Below, one piece after another: positions 35,043-46,380 of a stretch of 64,000 nt of DNA; position 1 is the first letter of the stretch; each line of letters begins with the position of its first letter. The notes beneath the pieces are model-generated. The model ran no database searches. It was given only the letters and a program-made list of their open reading frames with translations, and was not told the DNA's origin. The position numbers were made by a program, and so were the translations under genes. The stretch comes from Gnetum montanum (taxonomy: Eukaryota; Streptophyta; Gnetopsida; Gnetales; Gnetaceae), in the NCBI GenBank assembly GCA_015680685.1, contig MNCI01028786.1:297326-361325 (forward strand), read 5' to 3'.

Positions 35043-35871
35043 TGATGAACCATGATATTGGGGCTGCGATATCGAATCTGTGATATCGGGTCTGCGATAT
35101 CAAAGCTTGCCATGTGATGTCGGATACCCAATATCGCATCTTGCCTTATTGCCTATAAATAAGAAGTGGGTGCACTTAGTTTCCATAGTTAATTTTAGTC
35201 TCTTACCCAAACTCTTGCCTTTTCTCCCTCTCAGAGTTAGAATTATTTCTATATGCCCGTAGTAGGAGTCATAAAGTGAACGGATCTTTATTCGAGCATT
35301 GTGTACCTGAGCATACCTTGTGTACAGTAATAAAGATGAACTTTGTGATAAACCTTGCAACATTCAGAATAGATTAATTAATGTTATTTTTAGTTATTTA
35401 ATGCTTTCCTTAGTTAATTAATTCTCTCTCTCTCTCTCACCCTACAACTCTCCTAAGTAAGCACACTTAGTATGATCACTTCGAGCATGCGTGTAACACT
35501 TGGTAACTCAGTAACGATTAGCGCTTGGTAATCCCAATAGTGTTGCACTAGTTTAGGATGTGTACGGCAAGGGAGAACGAATACTGGTGTTACGATTAAT
35601 TAAAGCCTAGTTAATCAGTAGTTAAATTAAATTAGTTACTTAGTTATCTCTCTCCTCCCTTATTCGTAGCAAGACATAAAAACACATAAAAAGTATAAAA
35701 ATCATATGCCTCAAGTTTACTTAACCATACAATTGTGACATACAAGTAAGCTTGGGAAGACAATGATTGATCAACCCATTCTTATTCCACAAGGCGTATG
35801 GGCACTTTGTCCTTGGAATTCGACCGGATCATGCGTGTACACTTGTATTCGTATGGTTGAGTGTAGGGATA
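35043..35871 (+). repeat. E2 LTR1, right end truncated
   Basis: TGATGAACC start, GATATC-type cores at 35054-35137, TATA box 35154-35161, (CT)n at about 35406. It lacks the last about 13 bp (the CTCATCA end). It joins the internal 3' region at 'gggatac' and 'ttggcacaaattt', the latter matching 44953. Confidence 0.88.
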
Positions 35872-36453
35872 CTTGGCACAAATTTTTCAATTTCTCCATT
35901 CTACTACTTGCCTAACCCCTACGCCTTGGGTAGTTATCAGTAATAAATCTCTAACCCAACTTCTGCCATAACCACAACCCAGCCAATGCACTTTATATCA
36001 AGCCAAGGTATTAGCTGCATCGTGGTTTACTTATCCTTGCTCATTCGTGACCGTGTTGTGTGCAGATGGTGATTACACAGACAATGGACTGGGGTAGGAG
36101 GGAGCACTTGGAATGGACTAGAGCTGGAGCATTTACGCCGAGAATAAGTTTGATTGCATGATTTTGGATAAACAACGAAGGGTGCAATCTCGGCATTGGC
36201 AGCAACATGCCTCATTTTCTTTTCTCCCTCTTTCTCTTCAAGGTATCAAGTGAAGGTCTGGATGTCACTTATGTATAGTGTTCACCACCATGGGTATGAA
36301 CACCAATGTTATAATGTATTAACGATTTGTTCACCAGGCACTTAGAGTCTACCATCCTGTTTCACTACCAGTTTTCATTCAGTCACTAATCCCATACCTT
36401 CCCAATATTTTGTAAGGAACTTGAGGATGAGTTTTCATTTAGTCATGGGGGTA
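35872..36453 (+). repeat. Extra copy of E2 internal 3' region
   Basis: Homologous to about 44953-45533, ending with the same polypurine context ('gagttttcatttagtcatgg' then GGGTA) directly before LTR2. On the minus strand it carries a 62-codon open frame from 36215 (MRHVAANAEIAP), the start of the candidate antisense ORF. Confidence 0.85.
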
Positions 36454-37295
36454 TGATGAACCACAATATTGAGGCCACGATATTGAATCCACGATATCGG
36501 GTCCACGATATTGGAGCTTGCCATGCAATGTCGAATACCAGCTATTGCATCCTATCTCATTATCTATAAATAAGAGGTGGGTGCACTTGGTTTCCATAGT
36601 TAATTTTAGTCTCTTACCCAAACTCTTTCCTTTTCTCCCTCTCAGAGTTAGAATTATTTCTATGTGCCCGTAGTAGGAGTCATAAAGTAAATGGATCTTT
36701 ATTCGAGCATTGTGTACCTAAGCATACCTTGTGTATGGCAATAAAGATGAACTTTGTGATAAACCTTGCAACATTCAAAATAGATTAATTAATGTTATTT
36801 TCAATTATTTAATGCTTTTCTTAGTTAATTAATGCTCTCTCTCTCTCACCCTACAACTCTCCTAAGTAAGCACACTCAGTACAATCACTTCAAGCATGTG
36901 TGTAACACTTGGTAACCCAGTAACGATTAGCACTTGGTAATCCTAGTAGTGTTGCACTAGTTCAGGATGTGTACAACAAGTGAGAATAGACACTGGTGTT
37001 AGGATTAATTAAAGCCTAGTTAATCAATAGTTAAATTAAATTAGTCACTTAGCTATCTCTCTCCTCCCTTATTATTAGTAGGACATAAAAACACATAAAA
37101 GGTATAAAAATCATATGTCTCAAGTTTACTTAACCATACAATCGTGACATACAAGTAAACTTGGGAAGACAATGATTGATCAACCCATTCTTGTTCCACA
37201 AGACGCATAGACACTTAGTCCTTGGAATTTGACTGAATCGTGCATGTATGCTCCTATTCATATGGTTGAGTGTAGGGATACCTCGTCGCTCATCA
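36454..37295 (+). repeat. E2 LTR2 (functional 5' LTR of the coding unit)
   Basis: 842 bp, TGATGAACC to GCTCATCA, TATA box at 36565-36572. A primer binding site follows one base later. Confidence 0.92.
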
Positions 37296-37296
37296 T

Positions 37297-37314
37297 TGGT
37301 GCCATTGCTAGAGA
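37297..37314 (+). other. E2 primer binding site (tRNA-Asp)
   Basis: TGGTGCCATTGCTAGAGA, against the complement TGGCGCCGTTGCCGGGGA: five differences, all C to T or G to A. Confidence 0.88.
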
Positions 37315-37433
37315 CTTTGTTGTTTGTGCACTAACTAGAACGTAGGAAATCTTTCACATCGTTGGAAAAAACCATTGGAGTTGGTTAAAGAAAAATAATA
37401 AATAATAATACATTGTACACTAAATAGACAATC

Positions 37434-39475
37434 ATGTCTCCTTCTTCATACGAAAGTGTTTCACTGCCTAAGTCTAATACAGGGAACAATTGGAGGTGTA
37501 GTACACATGATAATCCGCCAGTCCCTCAATAGTTTCGTGTGCTATATGTTCATCCTGATGAATATGTACCAAACTTTACCTTTATCCTCCACCAAGATGA
37601 ACAACTATGTTGGTGAGATTTAGAAGGTAACATAGTGTTACCTCCTAATCGTTCAATTCCGGGCATGCTTCTTTGTGATCTCACACAAATTGGCATGTAG
37701 TAGTTATAGGCAGAGTACGTTGTGCATGATCATGACTCGAGAGAGTACCGACCCACGAAGGTGCAACGTCAAAGGGATTTGCAACAGGAGAGATGTTATG
37801 AATCCATGAAGGGAAAGTTGTCGCAGAATGTCCCACATGTCCTAAGCGAAAATGAGGGTGGTGAACCTGCCTCAGGCAACTGCCCACATAATGACATTCC
37901 TCCTGTTGACTTCGGTCAAGGGGTTGTGTATCAGAATCTTTACTCAACTATCCATAACCCATATTCTGGTACCAATAGACACAAATGGTCTAAAAAAGGA
38001 ACATGAGCACATGACAAAGATGGACATTCCAGTTGTAACTACGATCGAGGTTGCGACCACTGAAGAGAAGGAAGCAGGCACCGACATAGTGATGGTTCCC
38101 CTTCTTTTTTACCTTCATCATCTCCTTCACCCTCTCCTTCAAGATCTGGATGCAGTCACAAAGAAAAAGATCATGAGGAAAAGGGTAAGAGAAACAAGAT
38201 TCATAGACGAAGCAATCGAGAAAGGGGATGAGGGTACTCTAGAGAAACACACTGTGAAAGAAGGGAGAGTAGGGAACAACATAGGCATCATAGATGCGAC
38301 AGACAGGATGATCACAATAAACCCATACTCGCACTCGAAGTATGCTAGACATAACTAAGGCCGTTAGGATCCCAAAAAGGCACCAAAAGGATAGTAGGAT
38401 CAAGAGATTAGATATGAAAAACATCCCATGATTTGAAGGGGGATACAATATTGTTTCTCAAAATTATCTACAAGCATTTCATGATGCATGTGCCTTACAA
38501 AACATAGAAAGCGAATGGCAAAAACTTAAGTTGTTCCCACGGACACTAGTCAAAGAAATGGAGAGTTGGTACCGCTCCATAGAACCAGAATCCATTCGTA
38601 GGTGGAGTACCATGTTAACTCTGTTCAACAATAAGTACCAAACATACTCCCAAGTATCCAACCTACGAAAGTAAATCCAAGGCTAGAAACAAGGAGGACA
38701 TGAACCTTGGATGCTACCATGGACCGATATTATGCACTATTACATCATTGTTCCAGTTATGGTTATTCGCAGAGGGATCAAATACGCCATCTCGTAGATG
38801 GGCTTAGGCATGAAATGAGAAGAACACTTGGGACATATGCCCAAGGGAGGCTATCTGAGCTTAGGACCCATCAAGTTCAAAGATTATTGGAGCAAGTTGC
38901 TAAAGAAGAAGGTGAGCTGAGGAAAAGAAAGAGTGTGGAGGAATATAATAGAGATCCTTTCCTCTGAAAGAGGGGAGTAAGATTCTATGAGGATGAAGAA
39001 GAGTCACCACTAGAAGAGATGGTGAATAAGAAAACCTTTCCTATCCAAAAATTAGCATCAAAAGTATCGGCAAAGGTGGACAAAATGTGGGATTCCCTAG
39101 ATGATAGATTTCAAACCATTCTTAAAATAGTAAAGGAGTCTAGAGAGCAAGGTAGTGATCATGAGAAAAGAAAGAAAAGAGAAACTGAACATGCACGTAA
39201 CAAGGGTAAGGGCAAAGTTTCCATCATTGAAGAAGTTGTGGATTCAGATATAGACAATGATAGTGGATGCGAGATATGCCAATATGACCATCCTAAGGGA
39301 TGTTGCCCTATAATCTCACATCTACAAGAGTTTGGGGTGTATGCACTCAACCCACAATTAAACAAAAGGTGAACACCTCGAAGGTTACCTTATCCTCAAG
39401 GTAACTCAAGACAGTTCCACCAACCCTTAATGTATTATCCAGGTGGAACTCCGCCATAATCGATCGAGCAGTATC
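37434..39475 (+). pseudogene. E2 gag
   Basis: ATG at 37434 (MSPSSYES), matching E1. The N-terminal part ('HPDEYVPNFTFILHQDEQ') carries several stops. Frame 37722-38006 gives 'EYRPTKVQRQRDLQQERCY' and 'VLSENEGGEPAS'. The core frame 38707-38967 gives 'MDRYYALLHHC', 'YSQRDQIRHLVDGLRHEMRR' and 'LLEQVAKEEGELRKRKS'. Frame 39019-39372 ends with the knuckle CEICQYDHPKGCC at 39268-39306 (CX2CX3HX4C). In the family this forms the nucleocapsid core. At least two frameshifts are present. Confidence 0.85.
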
Positions 39476-39798
39476 AACAATGGCAGTATCCAAAATCATG
39501 GGAAATGCCACCACCAAGGCAACAATATCCCTACCGGCAACCTGACCCATATGGATATTACGTGAAATAGCCAGTCTCTCCACGTGACTCTACTAGTCAT
39601 GTTACTCCCCAACCTCACTACCAAGCTTGTGAGTATTATAGGACTCCTTCTCCTAGGGGTAAGGTTCCACAAACATACCATCCTTCTCATCTAGCTGCAC
39701 CTCTTCCACCCTTAACTCCATTACAATCTGCTCCAACTATGCAAGGTGAAATCCCTACCCAGCAGTAGTATCGTAACACCACAAGGGTTGTTAACCAC

Positions 39799-40450
39799 AT
39801 GAAGAAAAGACCTTTCTTTAGAACCAACAGTCCAACTAAGCCCTTACAACCACAAGCAGCTGATTCTTCAACCACCTCACTGTCACTTGAAGCTTTGGAG
39901 CTCTCTTCAACCCAAAAACCATGCTCAACGCATATGGTCATGTTAACTCATGTCGTCACCAATTGGATAAAAGCTGGCCATCTTCCTAGGAAATTCTTTG
40001 ATCCTAGGAGTCCTCTGATATATCTACAAATCGCTGGAAATGAATTGTGCAAGGCTCTTTTGGATTCAGGTTCTGGTGTCAACTTGATTTTTCAAGAAAT
40101 GTACAAAGCCTAGAACCTGCCTCTGCTAAAAAAGAGTAACATCCGTTTAGAGTTGGTCGACCAGTCCATCATTGTTCCATTAGGGCTAATGAAGGACATT
40201 GTCACCACTATTTGTGGGTGGTCATATCTAGCTGACTTCCTAATGATTCAGGTGAACAACGATAATGGGAACTTCCCAATCATAATGGAAAGGGCATGGC
40301 TAAGCACCATCAATGCATGCCTAGGAATTCATGATCTTTCCCTAGAAATATCAAAGGAAAATACATTTGAAAAGATCAAGAAGAAGAAAGTTCCATGCAT
40401 CGCATATAGTGACACAGGGTGTAATTGCATGCAGAGGTCATGGTTTGTGC
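39799..40450 (+). pseudogene. E2 aspartic protease
   Basis: Frame 39799-40113 leads from a proline-rich linker to 'RSPLIYLQIAGNELCKALLD' and SGSGVNLIFQEMYKA, with the active-site Asp codon at 40063-40065. A stop at 40114 replaces the Trp codon seen in E1 ('YKAWNLP'), a G-to-A change. It continues as 'LPLLKKSNIRLELVDQSI', then (40153-40533) 'VPLGLMKDIVTTICGWSYL', FPIIMERAWLSTIN and 'VPCIAYSDTGCN'. The catalytic residue is intact, but the frame is closed. Confidence 0.85.
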
Positions 40451-40679
40451 AAAGTTTAACATTGCCTGCATGTAATCAGTGTGCACAAGTGACTGATATA
40501 CAAAGATGCCTGTATGCAGCAGCCACACAATAGGAAGGCACCCAGTGGCTAATAGCTAATCAAGAAAGTAGTCCAATCATATGCATGGAACCAACTGAGG
40601 ATTTGACTTGCACTTACATTAATAGCATAGATGCATTAAATCAAGTCCACCACTAACTTCCAAGTCTTAGCCTTGAAAA

Positions 40680-42205
40680 TATCAACTAGGGGAAGTTGAA
40701 AATCCCTGAGAAATTTAAGCAAGAGCCCCTCGAGCTGAAACCATTGCCCACCGGTATGGAATACACGTTTCTTAAAAATGGAAAATCGATAATTATTAAC
40801 GCAAAGCTTGCTCCTCAACAAAAAGAAAGACTACTGAAAGTGATAAATAAATGGTCAAAAGCCTTCGCTTGGTCATATTTCGAATTAACTGGAATAGATC
40901 CTAGGATACGCCAACATAGGATTTACAACAACCCCTCCATGAAGCCTTGAAGACAACTACAAAGGCAATTGAATCCAAAGCTGAAGTAAGTAGTTAAGGA
41001 AGAAATTGAACAGCTTCTCATAGCTGGGTTCATATACCCCATTGTTAATAAAAAATGGGTTAGCCCTTTAGTTATAGTGCCCAAAAAGGGAGGCAAATGG
41101 AGAGTGTGCATAGATTTCAGGCTACTAAACATGGCAACATTCAAGGACCACTTTCTGTTGCCATTCGTTAACCAAGTATTAAACACCATTGCAGGGCATC
41201 GCTACTATAGTTTTCTAGATGGGTACAGTGGGTACAACCAAATACAAATAGTCCCCAAAAGAGCAAGCCAAGACTACGTTCATCAGTCTTTGGGAAACAT
41301 TTGCATACAAATAGATGTCATTTGGCTTGTGCAATGCCCCTACAATGTTTCAACGATTAGTTCTAAGCATATTCCAATAGCAGATAGGAAACGTTATGGA
41401 GGTCTTCATGGATGACTTCTCCACCTACGAAGTAAAATTTGATCAATCCTTGGATTGGTTAGAGCAAGTATTAAAACGATGTGTAGAAACCAATTTAAGG
41501 CTCAATTGGCAAAAAAGCCATTTAATGGTCCAAGAAGGCATTGTACTAGGGCATAACATCTCACAAACAGGGATAGAGGTAGACCCCAAAAAGATCAAAG
41601 TTATCCAAGGAATTACCCGTCAACCAGAAACTTTAAAAGATATCTGGTCATTCCTTGGACACACTAGCTACTACAGAAGGTTTATTGAGAACTTTTCAAA
41701 GGTTACAAAACCACTGGTTGAATTAACGAAAAAGGACATACCTTTCGAATGGACTAGGGAATGTGAACTAGCTTTCCAAACTTTAAAATAGAAGCCAGTA
41801 GAAACACCTATTCTACAAGCTCCTGACTAGTCCAGGCCATTCCACATAATGACTGACGCATCCAACTATGCTTTAGGAGCCGTACTTACACATTTAGATG
41901 ATCAAAACCATCCTTATTACATCCACTGTGCAAGTAGAAGTATTTTTGGTGGACAACTTAACTACACTACAATAGAGAAAGAATTAATGGCTATAGTGTT
42001 TGCACTAGAAAAATTTAGCCACTATGTCTTAGGCTATAAGGTATTCGTACACATGGATCATAGTGCAATAAGGTTCCTAATGAATAAGCCAATGGTAAGC
42101 CCTTGCATCATACGATGGCTTGTAATCTTACAAGAGTTCGATTTAACAATGATTGATCACAAAGGTACCAAGAACGTAGTTGCTAATCATTTATCTTGGT
42201 TGTGA
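40680..42205 (+). pseudogene. E2 reverse transcriptase and RNase H
   Basis: The linker frame 40696-40950 is followed by palm frame 41077-41415 (MPKKGGKWRVCIDFRLLNM, 'ATFKDHFLLPFVNQVL', 'YYSFLDGYSGYNQIQI'). A shift near 41260 leads to frame 41396-41791 with the catalytic FMDD at 41405-41416, intact, and 'LKRCVETNLRLNWQKSH', 'EGIVLGHNISQTGIEVDPKK'. RNase H at 41849-42205 has MTDASNYALGAVLTHLDD, 'IEKELMAIVFALEKFSHYVL' and 'HMDHSAIRFLMNKP', with its acidic residues in place. It is the best-preserved pol here. Confidence 0.9.
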
Positions 42206-42399
42206 TGAAACAACAAAGAGGATGAGTATCTAATTTCTGATTATTTCCTAGATGAACTCCTCTTTGCTAGTGTAGTGAATAATCAATTAACCATGGAGAC
42301 AAATTGGTATACTAGCATTCTCACCTATCTCCTTACACAAGAAACACCACAAGGGTTTAACACCAAAAAGAAACAATAGTTTCTTCACCGAACCAAGTA

Positions 42400-43640
42400 T
42401 TTTATGGAAATCAATGGGCAACTATATAAAGTATGTCCCAATGGCTTGGTTCAATGGTGTGTTCCTGACGTAGATCAACTGTGAGTTCTCCAAGATGCTC
42501 ATGAGGGTCCTTGTGGGGGTCGTTATGTTGGGAGATGAATAGCCATTAAGATCTTGCTTGTAGGATATTATTGGCCTACATTGTTTTGTGATGCCCATTG
42601 TTTTGTCCAATCTTGTAAGCACTGTCAACGTGATGGGGGAATGACTGCTAGAATGGAGGATCTGCAACAATGGATCCAACCTTTAGAACCCTTTGACATT
42701 TGGGGAATTGATTTTATGGGGCCAATTACACCAATGTCCAATGGAAAAGCTTATATCATAGTTGTCGTTGACTACCTAACAAAATGGGCCAAAGCAGCTG
42801 CTATTAAAGATTGTACATCTTCTATAGCTGCACGATTTATTCAACAACAGATCGTGAACAGGTTTGGTGTGCCGCATGCACTTATTTCAAAAAATGGTAC
42901 ACACTTCACAAGTGCAACTTTTCAAAAATTAATGCAATGCTTAGGGGTTGAGCATAAATTGACTACACCATACCATCCCCAAGCAAATGGTCAAGCTGAG
43001 GTCACCAACAAGGAAATTACAAAAATATTGACAAGAACTATTAGCAAGTATAGGCAAGACTAGAGCACTAAACTGAACGATGCTCTTTGGGCATACTTCT
43101 CCACATGGAAACTCCCTATAGGCTGCTCTCCCTACAAGTTAGTGTACAGAAAGCTTTTGATACTTCCTATTCAAACTGAGATCTGTACACTATCCACAGC
43201 ATGTGACCTCAACCTTGACCTCAATCTAGCACAAAAACAAAGATTAATGACCCTTAACTTGCTAGATGAGAACTAACTAGCTGCTCTATCATCTAATGAA
43301 TTGCACAAGGCATTCAATAAACAACGTCATGACCTAAGAATTAGGAAAGTTAAATATCAACCAAGATATAAGGTTCTCTACTAGAATCCCACACATGTGC
43401 CATAATGCACTAAATTTCAAACACTATGGGAAGGGCCTTATATTATTTATGCAACTTTTCCTTCAGGGGCCATGACAATATACAAACTTGAGAGCCCAGA
43501 CAAGAAGCTATTGGTCAACGTGAAACAAACCAAACCTTTCCATGAGCTTACGACAGCCAGTACACATGCTACCTTTGTTGTTGGACAACCTTGCTCACTA
43601 TTTCGGATCTCCTCCTTCCAACTCAGTCATGAGGGAGATG
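42400..43640 (+). pseudogene. E2 integrase and pol C-terminus
   Basis: The zinc region begins near 42485 ('LQDAHEGPCGGRY'), where the second His of E1 ('GHY') is Arg. It continues in 42554-43063 with 'CKHCQRDGG', 'EPFDIWGIDFMGPITPMSNG' (first Asp), 'HALISKNGTHFTSATFQKLM' (the expected second Asp is Lys) and 'HPQANGQAEVTNKEI' (Glu present). After a stop the C-terminal part reads '[20 protein letters not shown]', 'KLVY' and 'GPYIIYATFPSGAMTIYKL'. Integrase inserts the cDNA; this copy could not, having lost one metal ligand. Confidence 0.87.
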
Positions 43641-43659
43641 GCCACCTATGCCAACCATT

Positions 43660-44320
43660 CTAGGCCCTTAGTTCTTTTTGTATTTTTGTATTTTTATTTT
43701 ACACATTTTTGTTTTGCACATTTTTCAATCGTTCACATTTTTCTTTTTGTTTTACATCATTGTTCACATTTTTACTATTTCTTTGTTTGGTTGATTTACT
43801 TTCATTCGTTATACAATAAGTGCTTCTGATGGTGGATTGAATTATATACTATTGATTGCTAATGTTTGGTTTTTATCTCTGAATTATGATGCTAATATTA
43901 TGATATGATTCTTTTGATAAAACATGCAATGAGTCCACGTTGTCCACTCATCCATTCAACTCTATGGTCTCCTTTGGCTTGGAACTATACAATCCCTTTT
44001 TTTCTAAATAAACTTGTTAATAAATTGATGGCTTGGTGTTCTTCAAACCGAGGAAGGACTTAATGGATGAAACAGGTGTGACTTCAAGGGAATTCGATGT
44101 GGCCATTCTCTTGGGTGCTTGGATGCTTTTCTTAGGTTTTCCACCATTCTACCATTGATCAAATATCAGGAAACTAAGTGAATAAAAATAAGTCTTTGCA
44201 TGGTGTGGTTCTCACACAAAAAAAATGGTGGGAATTCAAAGCACACCCCTTAGACATAATAAAGCAATATGGGCTACAAGCACTGGCTATGACACTGGAA
44301 AAACATGTTACCCATGCCTA
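43660..44320 (+). pseudogene. E2 T-rich spacer and sense post-pol ORF remnant
   Basis: After a T-rich spacer (43670-43800), frames at 43980-44315 match the E1 post-pol region. They read 'LVNKLMAWCSSNRGRT', 'GVTSREFDVAILLGAWMLFL' and 'KSLHGVVLTQK', then 'WWEFKAHPLDIIKQYGLQAL'. Two diverged copies keeping the same order supports an old ORF, but it has stops and no recognised domain. Confidence 0.55.
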
Positions 44321-44559
44321 AAAGTTTCCTTTAACTAAGGCCTTTTCTCACTTCTTGCTTCTCCATCTTGCTCTCCTTGGAATGGTGGTGACTCTTTGGG
44401 GAAGTATTCTTGTTACTTAAAGGGGATGGATTGGCCAAGTGTATTGATGCGAGGTCACTACATGTGGTTGGTTTGAGTCTGGATTTGGAATGATTTCTAC
44501 TTAGTCACACAAGGGACTGGGGTAGGAGGGACTTTACACAACCTTGCTCTTGGGCTTTC

Positions 44560-45296
44560 ATTCCATTTCTACTCTCCATATTTCTTTCCATGTTCAACTT
44601 CATTGCTGGTTTTATGATTAGTCCATATCTTGGTTGATGCATTGTTTTTCCTTGGTAAAGTCTTGTGGGTAAGTTTTTAACTCTTGTTTCCAAATGACAT
44701 TCCTAAACCCTATGGACTCTTTGTTTTGTGGGGCATGAGCCTGCTTTGGGGAGGACCCACTGGCATTCCTTTTTGGTGCAATTGTTAAGTTCTTTCCCTT
44801 AAACATTCTCTGCAATCAACCATTTCTCGTTTCATCCCCATCTTTAGCATCCATCTTATTAGCATTGCCGTTGTTATTTTTCCCATCTTTCTTGTTCCTT
44901 ATATTTTTCCATATTATTGCTACTAGAGGTTCGCTCTTAGTCGTGGGGGTCCTGGCACAAATTTTTCAATTTCTCCATTCTACTACTTGCCTAACCCCTA
45001 CACCTTGGGTAGTTATCAATAATAAATCTCTAACCCAGTTCTTGCCATAATCACAACCCAGCCAATGCGCTTTATATCAAGGCAAAGTATCAGCTACATC
45101 GTGGTTTACTTATCCTTGCTCATTCGTGACTGTGTTGTGTGTGCAAATGGCGATTACACAGACAATGGACTGGGGTAGGAGGGAGCACTCGAGATGGACT
45201 AGAGCTAGAGCATTTACACTAGGAACAAGTCTAATTGTGTGATTATGGATAAACAACGGAGGGTGCAATCTCAACATTGGTAGCAACATGCCTCAT
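44560..45296 (-). pseudogene. Possible antisense ORF of E2 near the 3' LTR
   Basis: Opposite to E2 transcription. ATG at 45296 gives MRHVATNVEIAPSVVYP. Later blocks are 'NWVRDLLLITTQGVGVRQVV' and 'EWRN' (near 45030), 'KSEPLVAIIWKNIRNKKDGK' with 'NNNGNANKMDAKDGDETRNG' (near 44900), and open frame 44618-44815 (MQRMFKGKNLTIAPKRNASG, 'SSPKQAHAPQNKES'). The same order occurs in E1 (7931-8640). A few stops interrupt. The product is unknown; it is basic and Asn/Lys-rich. Confidence 0.5.
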
Positions 45297-45533
45297 TTTC
45301 TTTTCTCCCTCTTTCTCTTCAAGGTATCAAGTGAAGGTCTGGATGTCACTTAGTATAATGTTCACCACCATGTGTATGAACACTAATGTTGTAATGTATT
45401 AACAATCCATTCACCGGGCACTTAGAGTCTGCCATCCTGTTTCACTACCAATTTTCATTTAGTCAATAATCCCATACCTTCCTAATATTTTGTAAGGAAC
45501 TCGAGGACAAGTTTTCATTCAATCGTGGGGGTA

Positions 45534-46375
45534 TGATGAACTGCGATATCGGGGTCGTGATATCAAATCTACGATATCGGGTCTGCAATATTGGAGCTTG
45601 CCATGCGATGTCGAATACCCGATATTGTGTCCTACCTCATTATGCATAAATAAGAGGTAGGTGCACTTGGTTTGCATAGTTAATTTTAGTCTCTTACCCA
45701 GACTCTTGCCTTTTCTCCCTCTCAGAGTTAGAATTATTTCTGTGTGCCTGCAGTAGGAGTCATAAAGTGAGCGAATCTTTATTCAAGCATTGTGTACCTG
45801 AGCACACCTTATGTACATCAATAAAGATGAACTTTGTGGTAAACCTTGCAGCATTAAGAAAAGATTAATTAATGTTATTTTCAGTTATTTAATGATTTCC
45901 TTAGTTAATTAATGCTCTCTCTCTCTCACCCTACAACTCTCCTAAGTAAGCATACTCAGTACGATTACTTCGAGCATGTGCGTAACACTTGGTAACCCAA
46001 TAACAATTAGTGCTCGGTAATCCCAATAGTGTTGCACTAGTTTAGGATGTGTACAACAAGTGAGAATGGATACTATTGTTAGGATTAATTAAAGCCTAGT
46101 TAATTAGTAGTTAAATTAAATTAGCCACTTAGTTATCTCTCTCCTCCTTTATTAGTAGCAAGACATAAAAACATATAGAAAGTATAAAAATCATATGCCT
46201 TAAGTTTACTTAACCATACAATCATGACATACAAGTAAACTTGGGAAGACAATGATTGATCAACCCATTCTTGTTCCACAAGGCGCATAGGCACTTAGTC
46301 CTTGAAATTTGACCGAATCGTGTGTGTACACTCGAATTCATATGGTTGAGTGTAGGGATACCTCGCCACTCATCA
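45534..46375 (+). repeat. E2 LTR3 (3' LTR)
   Basis: 842 bp, TGATGAACT to CTCATCA. The TATA box position reads CATAAATA (45645-45652). It is preceded by the polypurine tract GTGGGGGTA and followed by TSD AAAAT. Confidence 0.92.
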
Positions 46376-46380
46376 AAAAT

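Larger units (their letters stand above)
35043..46375 (+). mobile_element. E2: three-LTR Athila/Tat-like retrotransposon
   Basis: An 11,333-bp plus-strand composite with a perfect TSD, AAAAT (35038-35042 and 46376-46380). Order: LTR1 (35043 to about 35871), partial 3' untranslated region (about 35872-36453), LTR2 (36454-37295), primer site, gag, protease, RT/RNase H, integrase, post-pol region, polypurine tract, LTR3 (45534-46375). LTR2 and LTR3 are both 842 bp. The extra 5' unit lost everything between the end of LTR1 and the 3' untranslated region. In the first about 156 bp, LTR2 and LTR3 differ at about 24 sites by hand count, 20 of them transitions. Confidence 0.92.

Noticed and set aside
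35043-35871. LTR1 as a separate solo LTR
   Set aside because: It lacks its 3' terminus and its own 3' TSD, joins internal sequence, and shares the AAAAT duplication with LTR3.
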